A stretch of DNA of 5,654 bases from Desulfobacula sp. Its GTDB lineage: Bacteria > Desulfobacterota > Desulfobacteria > Desulfobacterales > Desulfobacteraceae. Numbering within the stretch: the first letter of the stretch is position 1; each line of letters begins with the position of its first letter. The notes under the pieces are model-generated. The model saw nothing but the letters and a program-made list of their open reading frames with translations, was not told the DNA's origin and ran no database searches. The stretch covers positions 1-5,654 of the forward strand of contig JAOZRI010000165.1 in assembly GCA_029940235.1 (NCBI GenBank), given 5' to 3'. Shown here piece after piece: positions 1 to 5,654 of the stretch. A program made the position numbers and the translations under genes.

Positions 1-777
1 ACCTATATTTCCGACCCGGAATGGGCAAAATTCTATAAGGATGCAACTATCCCCCATGGGCCTCAAAAAGCCCCGGAAAAAAGCAATGAATTGTGGGATC
101 AACATTTAAAATCCCGGTTTAAAAAAAGTAACTCCCACCTGTTGACTGCTGATTTTATTCAAAACTCTGCCCGTCAATATTACGGTCAGATTTCGTTAAT
201 CGACCAGAGCATCGGCCAGATTGTTCAAACCTTGGAAAAAAGAGGTATTGCCGATAACACCTGGATTGTCTATTCTGCCGATCATGGTGAAATGATGGGG
301 GATTATAAACTAATGGAAAAACAGGTTTTTTATAAGAATGCGTTACGAGTTCCGACTATTATTCGTCCTCCGAAAGCTGTTTCACCCAAGAGGATTGATG
401 ATATGGTTGAAGGAATTGATCTACCCGCCACGATTCTGGATATTGCAGGGGTCGAACCGCTTCCACGATCGTCCGGGCAGTCCCTGATACCGCTTTTAAA
501 TGGCGGAAAGTCAAAAAAAGAATTTGCCTTCAGCGAGTTATCTCAATTGGTAAAGAAAAAAGTCGGCTCAAGCGATAAAAAGAAACGATGGAATTTTGTC
601 AGTGTTGCCAATCAACGATACCGGTTGACATACGAGACAACAACAAAAACGCCATGTGAATTCTTTGACATGCTAGAAGACCCGGACGAGCTGCATAACC
701 GGATCAATGATTCGGCGGTTAAAAAATTTTGTGATGACATGATCAAAGACCTGATATTGCCACATATGAGTGCTTGA
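1..777 (+). CDS. Sulfatase (family S1), C-terminal part, 5' end outside window
   Basis: Hydrolyses a sulfate ester to an alcohol plus sulfate; the substrate cannot be read from this fragment. The frame is open from base 1, so the TTG at 91 is internal and the gene starts upstream. 258 residues are visible. Seen: the block Y-S-A-D-H-G-E at window residues 91-97, the metal-binding Asp-His-Gly of S1 sulfatases, followed by G-D-Y-K-L-M-E-K-Q-V-F-Y-K and then L-R-V-P, which matches the family's conserved lysine and 'ALRVP' region. Just before it lies Y-Y-G-Q-I-S-L-I-D-Q-S-I-G, the usual helix of the family. The C-terminus has the typical 'EFFDMLEDPDELHN' tail. The Cys/Ser-X-Pro-Ser-Arg site that becomes formylglycine should lie upstream and is not visible, so Cys-type versus Ser-type and the presence of a signal peptide cannot be judged. 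Its stop touches the anSME gene, which supports an anaerobically matured sulfatase. The family call is secure. Confidence 0.93.
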   Translation, partial: TYISDPEWAKFYKDATIPHGPQKAPEKSNELWDQHLKSRFKKSNSHLLTADFIQNSARQYYGQISLIDQSIGQIVQTLEKRGIADNTWIVYSADHGEMMGDYKLMEKQVFYKNALRVPTIIRPPKAVSPKRIDDMVEGIDLPATILDIAGVEPLPRSSGQSLIPLLNGGKSKKEFAFSELSQLVKKKVGSSDKKKRWNFVSVANQRYRLTYETTTKTPCEFFDMLEDPDELHNRINDSAVKKFCDDMIKDLILPHMSA

Positions 778-780
778 GGG
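775..780 (+). promoter_or_regulatory. Ribosome binding site deciding the anSME start
   Basis: TGAGGG overlaps the sulfatase stop codon (TGA at 775-777) and lies 5 nt before the ATG at 786. This favours ATG 786 over the longer TTG start at 774 (which would put the site inside the coding frame) and over ATG 792 (spacing about 11 nt). Because the site overlaps the upstream stop codon, translational coupling of sulfatase and maturase is likely. Confidence 0.65.
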
Positions 781-785
781 ACGAA

Positions 786-2027
786 ATGCAAATGGTACAG
801 GACATATTAATCAAACCGGCCGGTCCGGATTGCAATCTGGTCTGCACCTACTGTTTCTATCTGAAAAAAAAAGCTTTGTTCCCTGAATCAACCCGGCACC
901 GCATGTCTGATGATGTGCTGAATTTTTTGATCAAAGGAGTCATGCTCGATTCAGGCAACCCGGTATCTTTTGGCTGGCAAGGAGGAGAGCCAACTTTGAT
1001 GGGGATCAAATTTTTCCAAAAAGCCATTGACTGTCAGATAAAATACGGCAGGGGGCAATCCGTGGGCAACGGCCTTCAAACAAATGGATTGCTCATTGAT
1101 CGGGACTGGGCATATTTCCTGGAAAAGTACAAGTTCCTGGTGGGACTTTCCCTGGATGGCCCAAAGCATATTCACAATAAATACCGGTTGGATCATAACG
1201 GCAGGGGAAGCTGGGACAAGGTGGTTTATTCTGGAAAACTGCTACAGGACAAAGGTGTGGCAGTGAATGCATTAACTGTTGTTAATGACTATTCTGTTCA
1301 ATTCCCAGAAGAAATTTATAAGTTTCACAAATCTGGCGGATTTTCCTATATGCAGTTTATTCCCTGTGTGGAAACCAGCCCCAGTGATCCTGAAAAGGCA
1401 GCTTATTTTTCAGTTTCCTCTATTGCCTATGGAAAATTTCTCTGTAAATTATTTGATCTGTGGAGAGGTGATTTTAAAAATGGTGAACCCACTACTTTTA
1501 TTCGTCTGTTTGATTCACTGTTTTACTCTTATGTTGGCCTGGTACCACCTGATTGCAGCCTGAAACAAACCTGTGGTAATTATGTGGTGGTGGAGCATAA
1601 TGGCGATGTTTTTTCATGTGATTTTTTTGTGGAGCCAAAATTCAAACTGGGAAATGTTCTGCACGATAATGTGTCAAAGATGCTCAACTCGAAAAGACAA
1701 CTTTACTTTGGCAAGTTAAAGAGACAATTACCTGAAGAATGTCAAGTCTGTGCATGGCTACCGCAATGCTATGGAGGATGTACAAAGGACCGTATCCGTG
1801 ACAAACAGGATCAGGGAGTCAACCATTTTTGTTCAGCTGTTAAAACTTTTTTAACCCATGCTGATCCTTTTTATCGCCGCCTTGCAGATGCCTGGGTACA
1901 AAAGCAGGCAGCAGCAGCTCAGAACCAGTCAACTATGGCCCATGCGGCTTACCCGAAGATCAGGCGCAACTCCCTATGCCCCTGCGGTAGCAACAAAAAA
2001 TTTAAGAAATGCTGTGGTACAGTTTGA
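786..2027 (+). CDS. Anaerobic sulfatase-maturating enzyme (radical SAM/SPASM) with C-terminal SEC-C motif
   Basis: A cytoplasmic radical-SAM enzyme that oxidises a Cys or Ser in a sulfatase to C-alpha-formylglycine, using S-adenosylmethionine. From ATG 786 the protein is 413 residues. Seen: the radical-SAM CX3CX2C motif at C16, C20, C23; the S-adenosylmethionine-contacting GWQGGEPTL at 63-71; and 'GLSLDGP' near 120-126. The SPASM cysteines are at 257, 263, 278, 319, 322, 328, 332 and 349. From memory, these match the two auxiliary [4Fe-4S] clusters of the Clostridium perfringens enzyme (C255, 261, 276, 317, 320, 326, 330, 348) with an offset of only 1-2. D279, directly after C278, corresponds to the proposed catalytic base D277. 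The cysteine register also supports ATG 786 over TTG 774. The family is usually about 370-400 residues; the extra tail here ends in a SEC-C motif (CPC-x8-CC at about 398-410). It sits directly behind the sulfatase, its probable substrate. A run of nine A lies at 864-872. Confidence 0.95.
   Translation: MQMVQDILIKPAGPDCNLVCTYCFYLKKKALFPESTRHRMSDDVLNFLIKGVMLDSGNPVSFGWQGGEPTLMGIKFFQKAIDCQIKYGRGQSVGNGLQTNGLLIDRDWAYFLEKYKFLVGLSLDGPKHIHNKYRLDHNGRGSWDKVVYSGKLLQDKGVAVNALTVVNDYSVQFPEEIYKFHKSGGFSYMQFIPCVETSPSDPEKAAYFSVSSIAYGKFLCKLFDLWRGDFKNGEPTTFIRLFDSLFYSYVGLVPPDCSLKQTCGNYVVVEHNGDVFSCDFFVEPKFKLGNVLHDNVSKMLNSKRQLYFGKLKRQLPEECQVCAWLPQCYGGCTKDRIRDKQDQGVNHFCSAVKTFLTHADPFYRRLADAWVQKQAAAAQNQSTMAHAAYPKIRRNSLCPCGSNKKFKKCCGTV
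1962..2018 (+). other. SEC-C zinc-binding motif encoded at the anSME C-terminus
   Basis: The last about 20 codons encode R-R-N-S-L-C-P-C-G-S-N-K-K-F-K-K-C-C-G, the CXC-x8-CC zinc-binding pattern named after the SecA C-terminus, where it binds Zn and SecB/ribosome. It is joined to the SPASM domain by an Ala/Gln-rich linker (about residues 373-388). It is not part of the core maturase fold. A role in docking to the nascent sulfatase, the ribosome or a chaperone is inference. Confidence 0.85.
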
Positions 2028-2067
2028 TTAAAAGCAATCTCCTAACAGGGTTGTTAAATAAAAAAGC

Positions 2068-2096
2068 TTGACAAAATAAAATCATGCAGATAAAGA
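2068..2096 (+). promoter_or_regulatory. Candidate sigma70 promoter of the flavoprotein operon
   Basis: A perfect -35 TTGACA at 2068-2073 is followed after 17 nt by TAAAGA at 2091-2096, which matches TATAAT at 4 of 6 positions. The local sequence is AT-rich. Transcription would start near 2103, leaving a leader of about 110 nt before the ATG at 2212. The spacing is ideal, but in AT-rich DNA such matches also arise by chance. Confidence 0.5.
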
Positions 2097-2173
2097 TATA
2101 TAGAATTGGTGTTATAGAACAGTGTATAAGATAAGCTCTGAATAGTGATCAAAATTATAGAGATACTATCTAC

Positions 2174-2187
2174 AAAGTTGTAACTTT
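2174..2187. promoter_or_regulatory. Short inverted repeat, possible operator
   Basis: AAAGTT-gt-AACTTT is a 6-bp dyad with a 2-nt centre, about 25 nt before the flavoprotein start and just upstream of its ribosome binding site. A regulator could bind here, inside the predicted leader. No second copy was noticed in the window, and a 6-bp arm in AT-rich DNA is weak evidence. Confidence 0.25.
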
Positions 2188-2211
2188 ACACATGAAAATA
2201 GTGAGGAAAAT

Positions 2212-3879
2212 ATGAATAAAGACTATCCTGTTATTGAAGCTGATTTATTAATTATCGGTGGAGGCAGTGCCGGTGTTATGGCTGCAATCAGGGCCAAGGA
2301 GTTGGATCCGAATCAAAAAGTCGTAGTTTTTGAAAAAGGAGACATGAAATACTCCGGGTGTATTGCCAGGGGGATGGATGCCCTGAATATTGTGGCCGTC
2401 CCTGGGATATCAACCCCGGAACTCTATGTGGAATCCAACCGCATTGCCTGTGAGGGTATTATGGATGAGCCGGTTAATTACCGGATGGCAGAACGAAGCT
2501 GGGAGATGATGAAAAAACTGGAATCCTGGGGAATATTTTTCCCCAAAGATGACAATGACCAGTATGATATCCTCCAGGTTCATCCCAAGGGTAAATTTTG
2601 TGTTACCATGAAAGAGCCGGAACTGAAAACCATCCTGGCTAAAAAAGCTGTGGATCTTGGGGTGAAGATTGTCAACCGGACCATGGCAATGCGCCTTATC
2701 AAAGATGGGGAACGGGTATCAGGTGCCATTGGAATGAATGTCCGCTCGGGTGAAATTATTGTCTGCAAGTCTAAAACCGTTATTCTCACCTCGGGTGGAA
2801 CAGCAAGATTTGGACTTCCGGATAATGGTCATCTTTACGGTGTCTATGATTATCCCGGTAACACAGGTGACGGTTATTGCCTGGCATATCGTGCAGGTGC
2901 TGAATTGAGCGGCTTTGAGTATACCCTTGTATATTATATTGTAAAAGATATTAATGCCCCTCTTCTTTATATTACATTAACCCGTGGTGCAAAGCTCTTT
3001 AACGCATTTAATGAACGTAGAGACAAGGCTCATCCTTCAATCAGAAGCATGTTTAATGAGCATGTCATGAATGACAGCGGTCCCATGCGGATTAACATGA
3101 ACCATCTTCCTGAAGATAAAATCAAGGAGATTGAAGACCTTCTTTTTACAACAGAACGGCCAGCCTGCGAGCGGTTTTATGAAGGCCGAGGGATTGATTT
3201 TCGGACCGGTGAAATTGAATTATGGCCCACGGAGGTGTTTTTATGCGGAGGGCATGGACTGACAGGTGTGAGAGTAAACGAAAATGCGGAAACTGCTGTT
3301 CCAGGGCTTTATGCTGCCGGTGACACCTCGCTTGTGGCACGGGGACATTTATCAGGGGCTTTTACTTTTGGAGAGATATCTGCCGAGAGTGCCACCGAAT
3401 TTGCATCTGGAAATGATGATGTTTCCTTAGATGAAAAGCAGATCAATGATTTTATAAATGAAAGAGATTCCAGGTTAGCTCAAAATAGTAATGGAATTGC
3501 CATTGAGGAGTTTGAGTATAAAGTCAGGCGGATGATCAGTGATTATATTAAACCGCCTAAAAATGAGTATAAGCTGGACCGGGCCCTGTGGTGGATGAAT
3601 CGGTTTCGTGAGGAGCTGACGACAATGGTCCGTGTTCAGGATGTGCATGACCTTTTTAAATTATTTGAGGTGGAAAATATCATTCAATGTGCCACTTTAA
3701 GCGCCCTTGCTTCCAAGGAGAGAAAGGAAAGCCGCTGGACACCCTGGCATTACCGGACTGATTATCCAGAAACCAATGAACAGGAGTGGAAAAAGCATAT
3801 TGTGTTGAGCCAGGGAGAAAGATTTGAGGATGTGAAAATTTCCTATGCGCCCATCATTCGAATGGATAAGGAGGCATAA
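2212..3879 (+). CDS. FAD-dependent flavoprotein of the fumarate reductase/succinate dehydrogenase/AprA superfamily
   Basis: 555 residues, soluble, with no signal peptide or membrane segment; it would act in the cytoplasm as an FAD dehydrogenase or reductase. Seen: the dinucleotide-binding GGGSAG at 16-21 with acidic E41 at the end of the second strand; S-G-C-I-A-R-G at 48-54, in the place of the family's flavin-contacting loop; TGDG at 218-221, typical of succinate dehydrogenase-like enzymes; GGH at 346-348, aligning with the active-site His region; GLYAAGD at 365-371, the second FAD contact; and a C-terminal helical domain ending in the E-S-R-W-T...HYRTDYPE signature (about 506-520). The overall pattern looks closer to AprA-type flavoproteins than to membrane fumarate reductases. 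However, it is shorter than AprA and seems to lack an arginine I recall as binding the adenylyl substrate, so APS reductase is unlikely. ATG 2212 follows GTGAGGA by 4 nt. The next gene begins 3 nt after its stop, implying partner function. Substrate unknown. Confidence 0.85.
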   Translation: MNKDYPVIEADLLIIGGGSAGVMAAIRAKELDPNQKVVVFEKGDMKYSGCIARGMDALNIVAVPGISTPELYVESNRIACEGIMDEPVNYRMAERSWEMMKKLESWGIFFPKDDNDQYDILQVHPKGKFCVTMKEPELKTILAKKAVDLGVKIVNRTMAMRLIKDGERVSGAIGMNVRSGEIIVCKSKTVILTSGGTARFGLPDNGHLYGVYDYPGNTGDGYCLAYRAGAELSGFEYTLVYYIVKDINAPLLYITLTRGAKLFNAFNERRDKAHPSIRSMFNEHVMNDSGPMRINMNHLPEDKIKEIEDLLFTTERPACERFYEGRGIDFRTGEIELWPTEVFLCGGHGLTGVRVNENAETAVPGLYAAGDTSLVARGHLSGAFTFGEISAESATEFASGNDDVSLDEKQINDFINERDSRLAQNSNGIAIEEFEYKVRRMISDYIKPPKNEYKLDRALWWMNRFREELTTMVRVQDVHDLFKLFEVENIIQCATLSALASKERKESRWTPWHYRTDYPETNEQEWKKHIVLSQGERFEDVKISYAPIIRMDKEA

Positions 3880-3882
3880 CCA

Positions 3883-5496
3883 ATGGGATTAAATCTATTA
3901 GAAGCTTTATCTGATAATATTGTTATTGATACTGATAAATGTGTGTTCTGCAGTATTTGTGTAAACACCTGTATATTGGATAATTTGAGAATGAAACTGG
4001 CACCCTGCCGTCAAGCATGTCCATTAGGCGTTAATTGTCAGGGGTATGTGCAATTGATTGCCAGGGGTGAAGAGAGCAAGGCAATGGAACTTTTAAGACA
4101 GGACTTACCGTTTCCCGGGATTCTTGGACGTATATGCTCTCATCCCTGTGAAGAAAAATGCCATAGAAAAGAACAAGAGGGAGAAGCGGTTGCAATTCGT
4201 CATCTCAAGCGATATATTGCAGATCAATTCACAGGGGAAAAAATCCCTCTTCCAGAAATACTGCCAGATACAGGCAAAGACGTAGCAATAGTTGGATCAG
4301 GGCCGGCCGGAATGATGGCAGCCTGTGATCTCAGAACCCATGGTCATAGTGTAACAATTTTTGATTCTGAAAAAGAGCCCGGAGGAATGCTGCGCTGGGC
4401 AATTCCAGATTTCAGGCTTCCCCAGTCTATATTAGACAGGGAGATGGAACTGCTGGTTGACATGGGGGTTTCTTTTCAATGCAATGTAACCATTGGTAAA
4501 GATAAAAGTATGGAAACACTTAAAAATGAGTTTGATGCTATTATTGCCGCCACAGGTTGTCCTGGACACGGCATGCTCCATATTGACGGAGAAGAAAACC
4601 CTGGAGCTTACCATGGCCTGCCGTTTCTTAAGCTTGTCAGGGAAGGCAAAATCCTTGAAATCGGCAAAAAAATAGTTGTCATCGGCGGTGGAAATGTAGC
4701 TGTGGATTCGGCGCAAACAGCGCTCAGGCTTGGAGCAGAAGAGGTCACCATGGTCACCCTTGAATCCAACAATGAACTCCCTGCATTTCCCGAGGCTATT
4801 AAAAGTGCTGCAGCAGAAGGAATCAAGTTTCAGTATTCCTGGGGAAATCCAAAACTTAATTTTAGTGATGAACAGTTAATTGGAATTGATTTTCAGCGCT
4901 GTGTGCAGGTTTTTGATAACTGCGGCTGTTTTGCTCCCAGTTTTGATGATTGCCAGTTGCATTATATGGATGTGGACACTGTCATTATTGCCATTGGCCA
5001 GCAGGCGGATAAAGTATTTTTGGAATCTTCAGGTTTGATCCAAAATTCTGAAATGGTAGTTGATCCTCTTACTCTTCAATCCAAAGATGAAAAAATCTTT
5101 GTGGCTGGTGATATTCAAACCGGACCATCCTCTGTTATTCATGCAATGGCAAGCGGCCAAGAGGCAGCAGAATCAGTCAATCGATTCCTTAATGGAGAAC
5201 ATTTACGGTTTGGCCGCCAATATCCAGGTCCCATTGAAACTCAATTTGATATTGATACAAGCATGGGCTCTGTCGACAAACGCATCATTATTGATGAACA
5301 TTGCTCAACAGGGAAAGGGGATTTTCAGGAGATTGAATTGTCTATAAGTCAGGAAGCAGCCCGCAAAGAAGCAAAACGATGCTATTCTTGCGGACAGCCT
5401 TTTGGTAAATTTAGAACCTGCTGGTTTTGCCTGCCCTGTGAGGTGGAATGCCCCAATGATGCACTTGAGGTGAAGATACCATATTTATTAAGATAA
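3883..5496 (+). CDS. Ferredoxin/GltD-like fusion: Fe-S flavoprotein NAD(P)H oxidoreductase
   Basis: 537 residues, cytoplasmic; expected to move electrons between NAD(P)H, FAD and several Fe-S clusters. Domains seen in order: an N-terminal ferredoxin motif CX2CX2CX3C at C20, C23, C26, C30; a GltD/DPYD-type Fe-S helical domain with cysteines at 42, 46, 52, 85, 89 and 93; an FAD Rossmann motif VGSGPAG at 137-143 and the hallmark GGMLRWAIPDFRLP at 167-180; an NAD(P)-binding IGGGNVAVD at 267-275; the second FAD contact FVAGD at 406-410; and a C-terminal array C500, C503, C513, C516, C519, C523-Pro, ferredoxin-like. It is longer than a GltD small subunit (about 450-490), and no glutamate synthase large-subunit gene lies next to it, so glutamate synthesis is unlikely. 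TAAGGAGG at 3867-3874 precedes ATG 3883 by 8 nt and lies inside the end of the flavoprotein gene. The tight spacing suggests it is that flavoprotein's electron-transfer partner. DsrL-like or NfnB-like roles are alternatives. Confidence 0.88.
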   Translation: MGLNLLEALSDNIVIDTDKCVFCSICVNTCILDNLRMKLAPCRQACPLGVNCQGYVQLIARGEESKAMELLRQDLPFPGILGRICSHPCEEKCHRKEQEGEAVAIRHLKRYIADQFTGEKIPLPEILPDTGKDVAIVGSGPAGMMAACDLRTHGHSVTIFDSEKEPGGMLRWAIPDFRLPQSILDREMELLVDMGVSFQCNVTIGKDKSMETLKNEFDAIIAATGCPGHGMLHIDGEENPGAYHGLPFLKLVREGKILEIGKKIVVIGGGNVAVDSAQTALRLGAEEVTMVTLESNNELPAFPEAIKSAAAEGIKFQYSWGNPKLNFSDEQLIGIDFQRCVQVFDNCGCFAPSFDDCQLHYMDVDTVIIAIGQQADKVFLESSGLIQNSEMVVDPLTLQSKDEKIFVAGDIQTGPSSVIHAMASGQEAAESVNRFLNGEHLRFGRQYPGPIETQFDIDTSMGSVDKRIIIDEHCSTGKGDFQEIELSISQEAARKEAKRCYSCGQPFGKFRTCWFCLPCEVECPNDALEVKIPYLLR

Positions 5497-5529
5497 TTCT
5501 TTGAATAAGCATAAATTTAGGAGGATAAT

Positions 5530-5654
5530 ATGATTAAAAAAGTCGGTTTTATTGGACTTGGAGCAATGGGCAAAGGCATGGCGTTTAACCTGCTGAATGC
5601 AGGGTTTGATTTGAGCGTTTACGACTTAAATCCGGAGATCCTGGAGACGTTTGT
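5530..5654 (+). CDS. 3-hydroxyisobutyrate dehydrogenase-family beta-hydroxyacid dehydrogenase, N-terminal part, runs off window
   Basis: 41 complete codons are visible. The start gives I-K-K-V-G-F-I-G-L-G-A-M-G-K-G-M-A-F-N-L-L, the N-terminal Rossmann signature of beta-hydroxyacid dehydrogenases (GLGxMGxxMAxNL), followed by L-S-V-Y-D-L-N-P, the end of the second strand. The Asp in V-Y-D hints at NAD preference, whereas NADP-preferring members usually have N-R here; this is inference. Known relatives act on 3-hydroxyisobutyrate, tartronate semialdehyde, succinic semialdehyde or sulfolactaldehyde; the specificity-determining part is outside the window. A perfect AGGAGG at 5519-5524 lies 5 nt before ATG 5530. 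The gene follows the Fe-S flavoprotein by 33 nt with no terminator, so it is very likely in the same operon. Confidence 0.88.
   Translation, partial: MIKKVGFIGLGAMGKGMAFNLLNAGFDLSVYDLNPEILETF

Larger units (their letters stand above)
2028..2211 (+). other. AT-rich intergenic spacer between sulfatase module and redox operon
   Basis: 184 nt without a convincing ORF on either strand. It is clearly more AT-rich than its flanks. It holds a sigma70-like promoter candidate (2068-2096), a short dyad (2174-2187) and the Shine-Dalgarno of the flavoprotein gene (GTGAGGA, 2201-2207). I see no strong rho-independent terminator for the upstream module, so read-through from the sulfatase genes remains possible. 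Confidence 0.7.

Noticed and set aside
91..777. Sulfatase gene starting at TTG 91
   Set aside because: The same frame is open back to base 1, and an intact sulfatase needs several hundred more N-terminal residues including the formylglycine site. The TTG is internal.
1084..1563. Alternative + strand frames inside the anSME gene (and similar ones at 4493-4675 and 5060-5347)
   Set aside because: They overlap conserved radical-SAM or oxidoreductase coding sequence in another frame and have no family resemblance.
2043..2056. Hairpin TAACA-gggt-TGTTA as a terminator after the anSME gene
   Set aside because: The stem is only 5 bp, mostly A-T, and is followed by an A-rich stretch rather than a T-run, so it does not look like a rho-independent terminator on either strand.
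2580..2789. Minus-strand open frames (also near 951-1196, 3146-3340, 4432-4716 and 4608-4826)
   Set aside because: They lie wholly within well-supported + strand genes, show no recognisable domains, and are explained as shadows of those coding regions.
2212..3879. Calling the flavoprotein a true APS reductase alpha subunit (aprA)
   Set aside because: It is shorter than AprA, no AprB-type ferredoxin gene is adjacent, and the substrate-binding region seems changed. Only superfamily membership is supported.
3883..5496. Calling the Fe-S flavoprotein glutamate synthase small subunit (gltD) or dsrL
   Set aside because: The core is GltD-like, but no large glutamate synthase subunit is next to it and there are extra ferredoxin motifs. 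For DsrL the length is short, an N-terminal ferredoxin is unexpected and no dsr genes are seen.
5497..5529. Possible terminator or promoter between the Fe-S flavoprotein and the dehydrogenase
   Set aside because: The 33-nt gap has no hairpin or -35/-10 pair, only an AGGAGG ribosome binding site, so the operon continues.

Overview
The window suggests an obligately anaerobic, probably sulfate-reducing-type bacterium. A Desulfobacterota / Desulfobacteraceae-like host is my best guess. The base composition is moderate to AT-leaning, and the coding content is rich in oxygen-sensitive chemistry: a radical-SAM enzyme with three predicted [4Fe-4S] clusters, a multi-cluster Fe-S flavoprotein, and a flavoprotein resembling the AprA/fumarate reductase family. 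This taxonomic guess rests on family flavour, not on a marker gene. All recognised genes are on the + strand, and there are no RNA genes, IS elements, CRISPR arrays or large repeats.

Region 1 (1-2027) is a sulfatase module. It holds the C-terminal part of a family S1 sulfatase that enters from outside the window. The stop codon of this gene sits directly against an anaerobic sulfatase-maturating enzyme (anSME). The anSME is the radical-SAM/SPASM protein that converts the sulfatase's active-site Cys or Ser to formylglycine. It carries an extra C-terminal SEC-C zinc motif.

Region 2 (2028-2211) is a 184-nt AT-rich spacer. It contains a good sigma70-like promoter candidate and a small dyad just upstream of the next gene, so a second transcription unit probably starts here.

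Region 3 (2212 to the right edge) is a redox operon. It encodes (a) a soluble FAD flavoprotein of the fumarate reductase / succinate dehydrogenase / AprA superfamily; (b) a 537-residue fusion of an N-terminal ferredoxin motif, a GltD-like FAD/NAD(P)H oxidoreductase and a C-terminal ferredoxin-like cysteine array; and (c) the start of a 3-hydroxyisobutyrate-dehydrogenase-family (beta-hydroxyacid) NAD(P)-dependent dehydrogenase. Genes (a) and (b) are 3 nt apart and (b) and (c) are 33 nt apart, each with a strong Shine-Dalgarno sequence.

A reasonable working model is that the sulfatase releases an alcohol from a sulfate ester and that a hydroxyacid or aldehyde intermediate is handled by the NAD(P)-dependent dehydrogenase. 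The GltD-like Fe-S protein would then pass electrons between NAD(P)H and the flavoprotein, which would reduce or oxidise an unidentified organic substrate. The physical layout is seen directly. The metabolic link between the two modules is inference. The flavoprotein/GltD-ferredoxin pair is the part most likely to represent an undescribed system.
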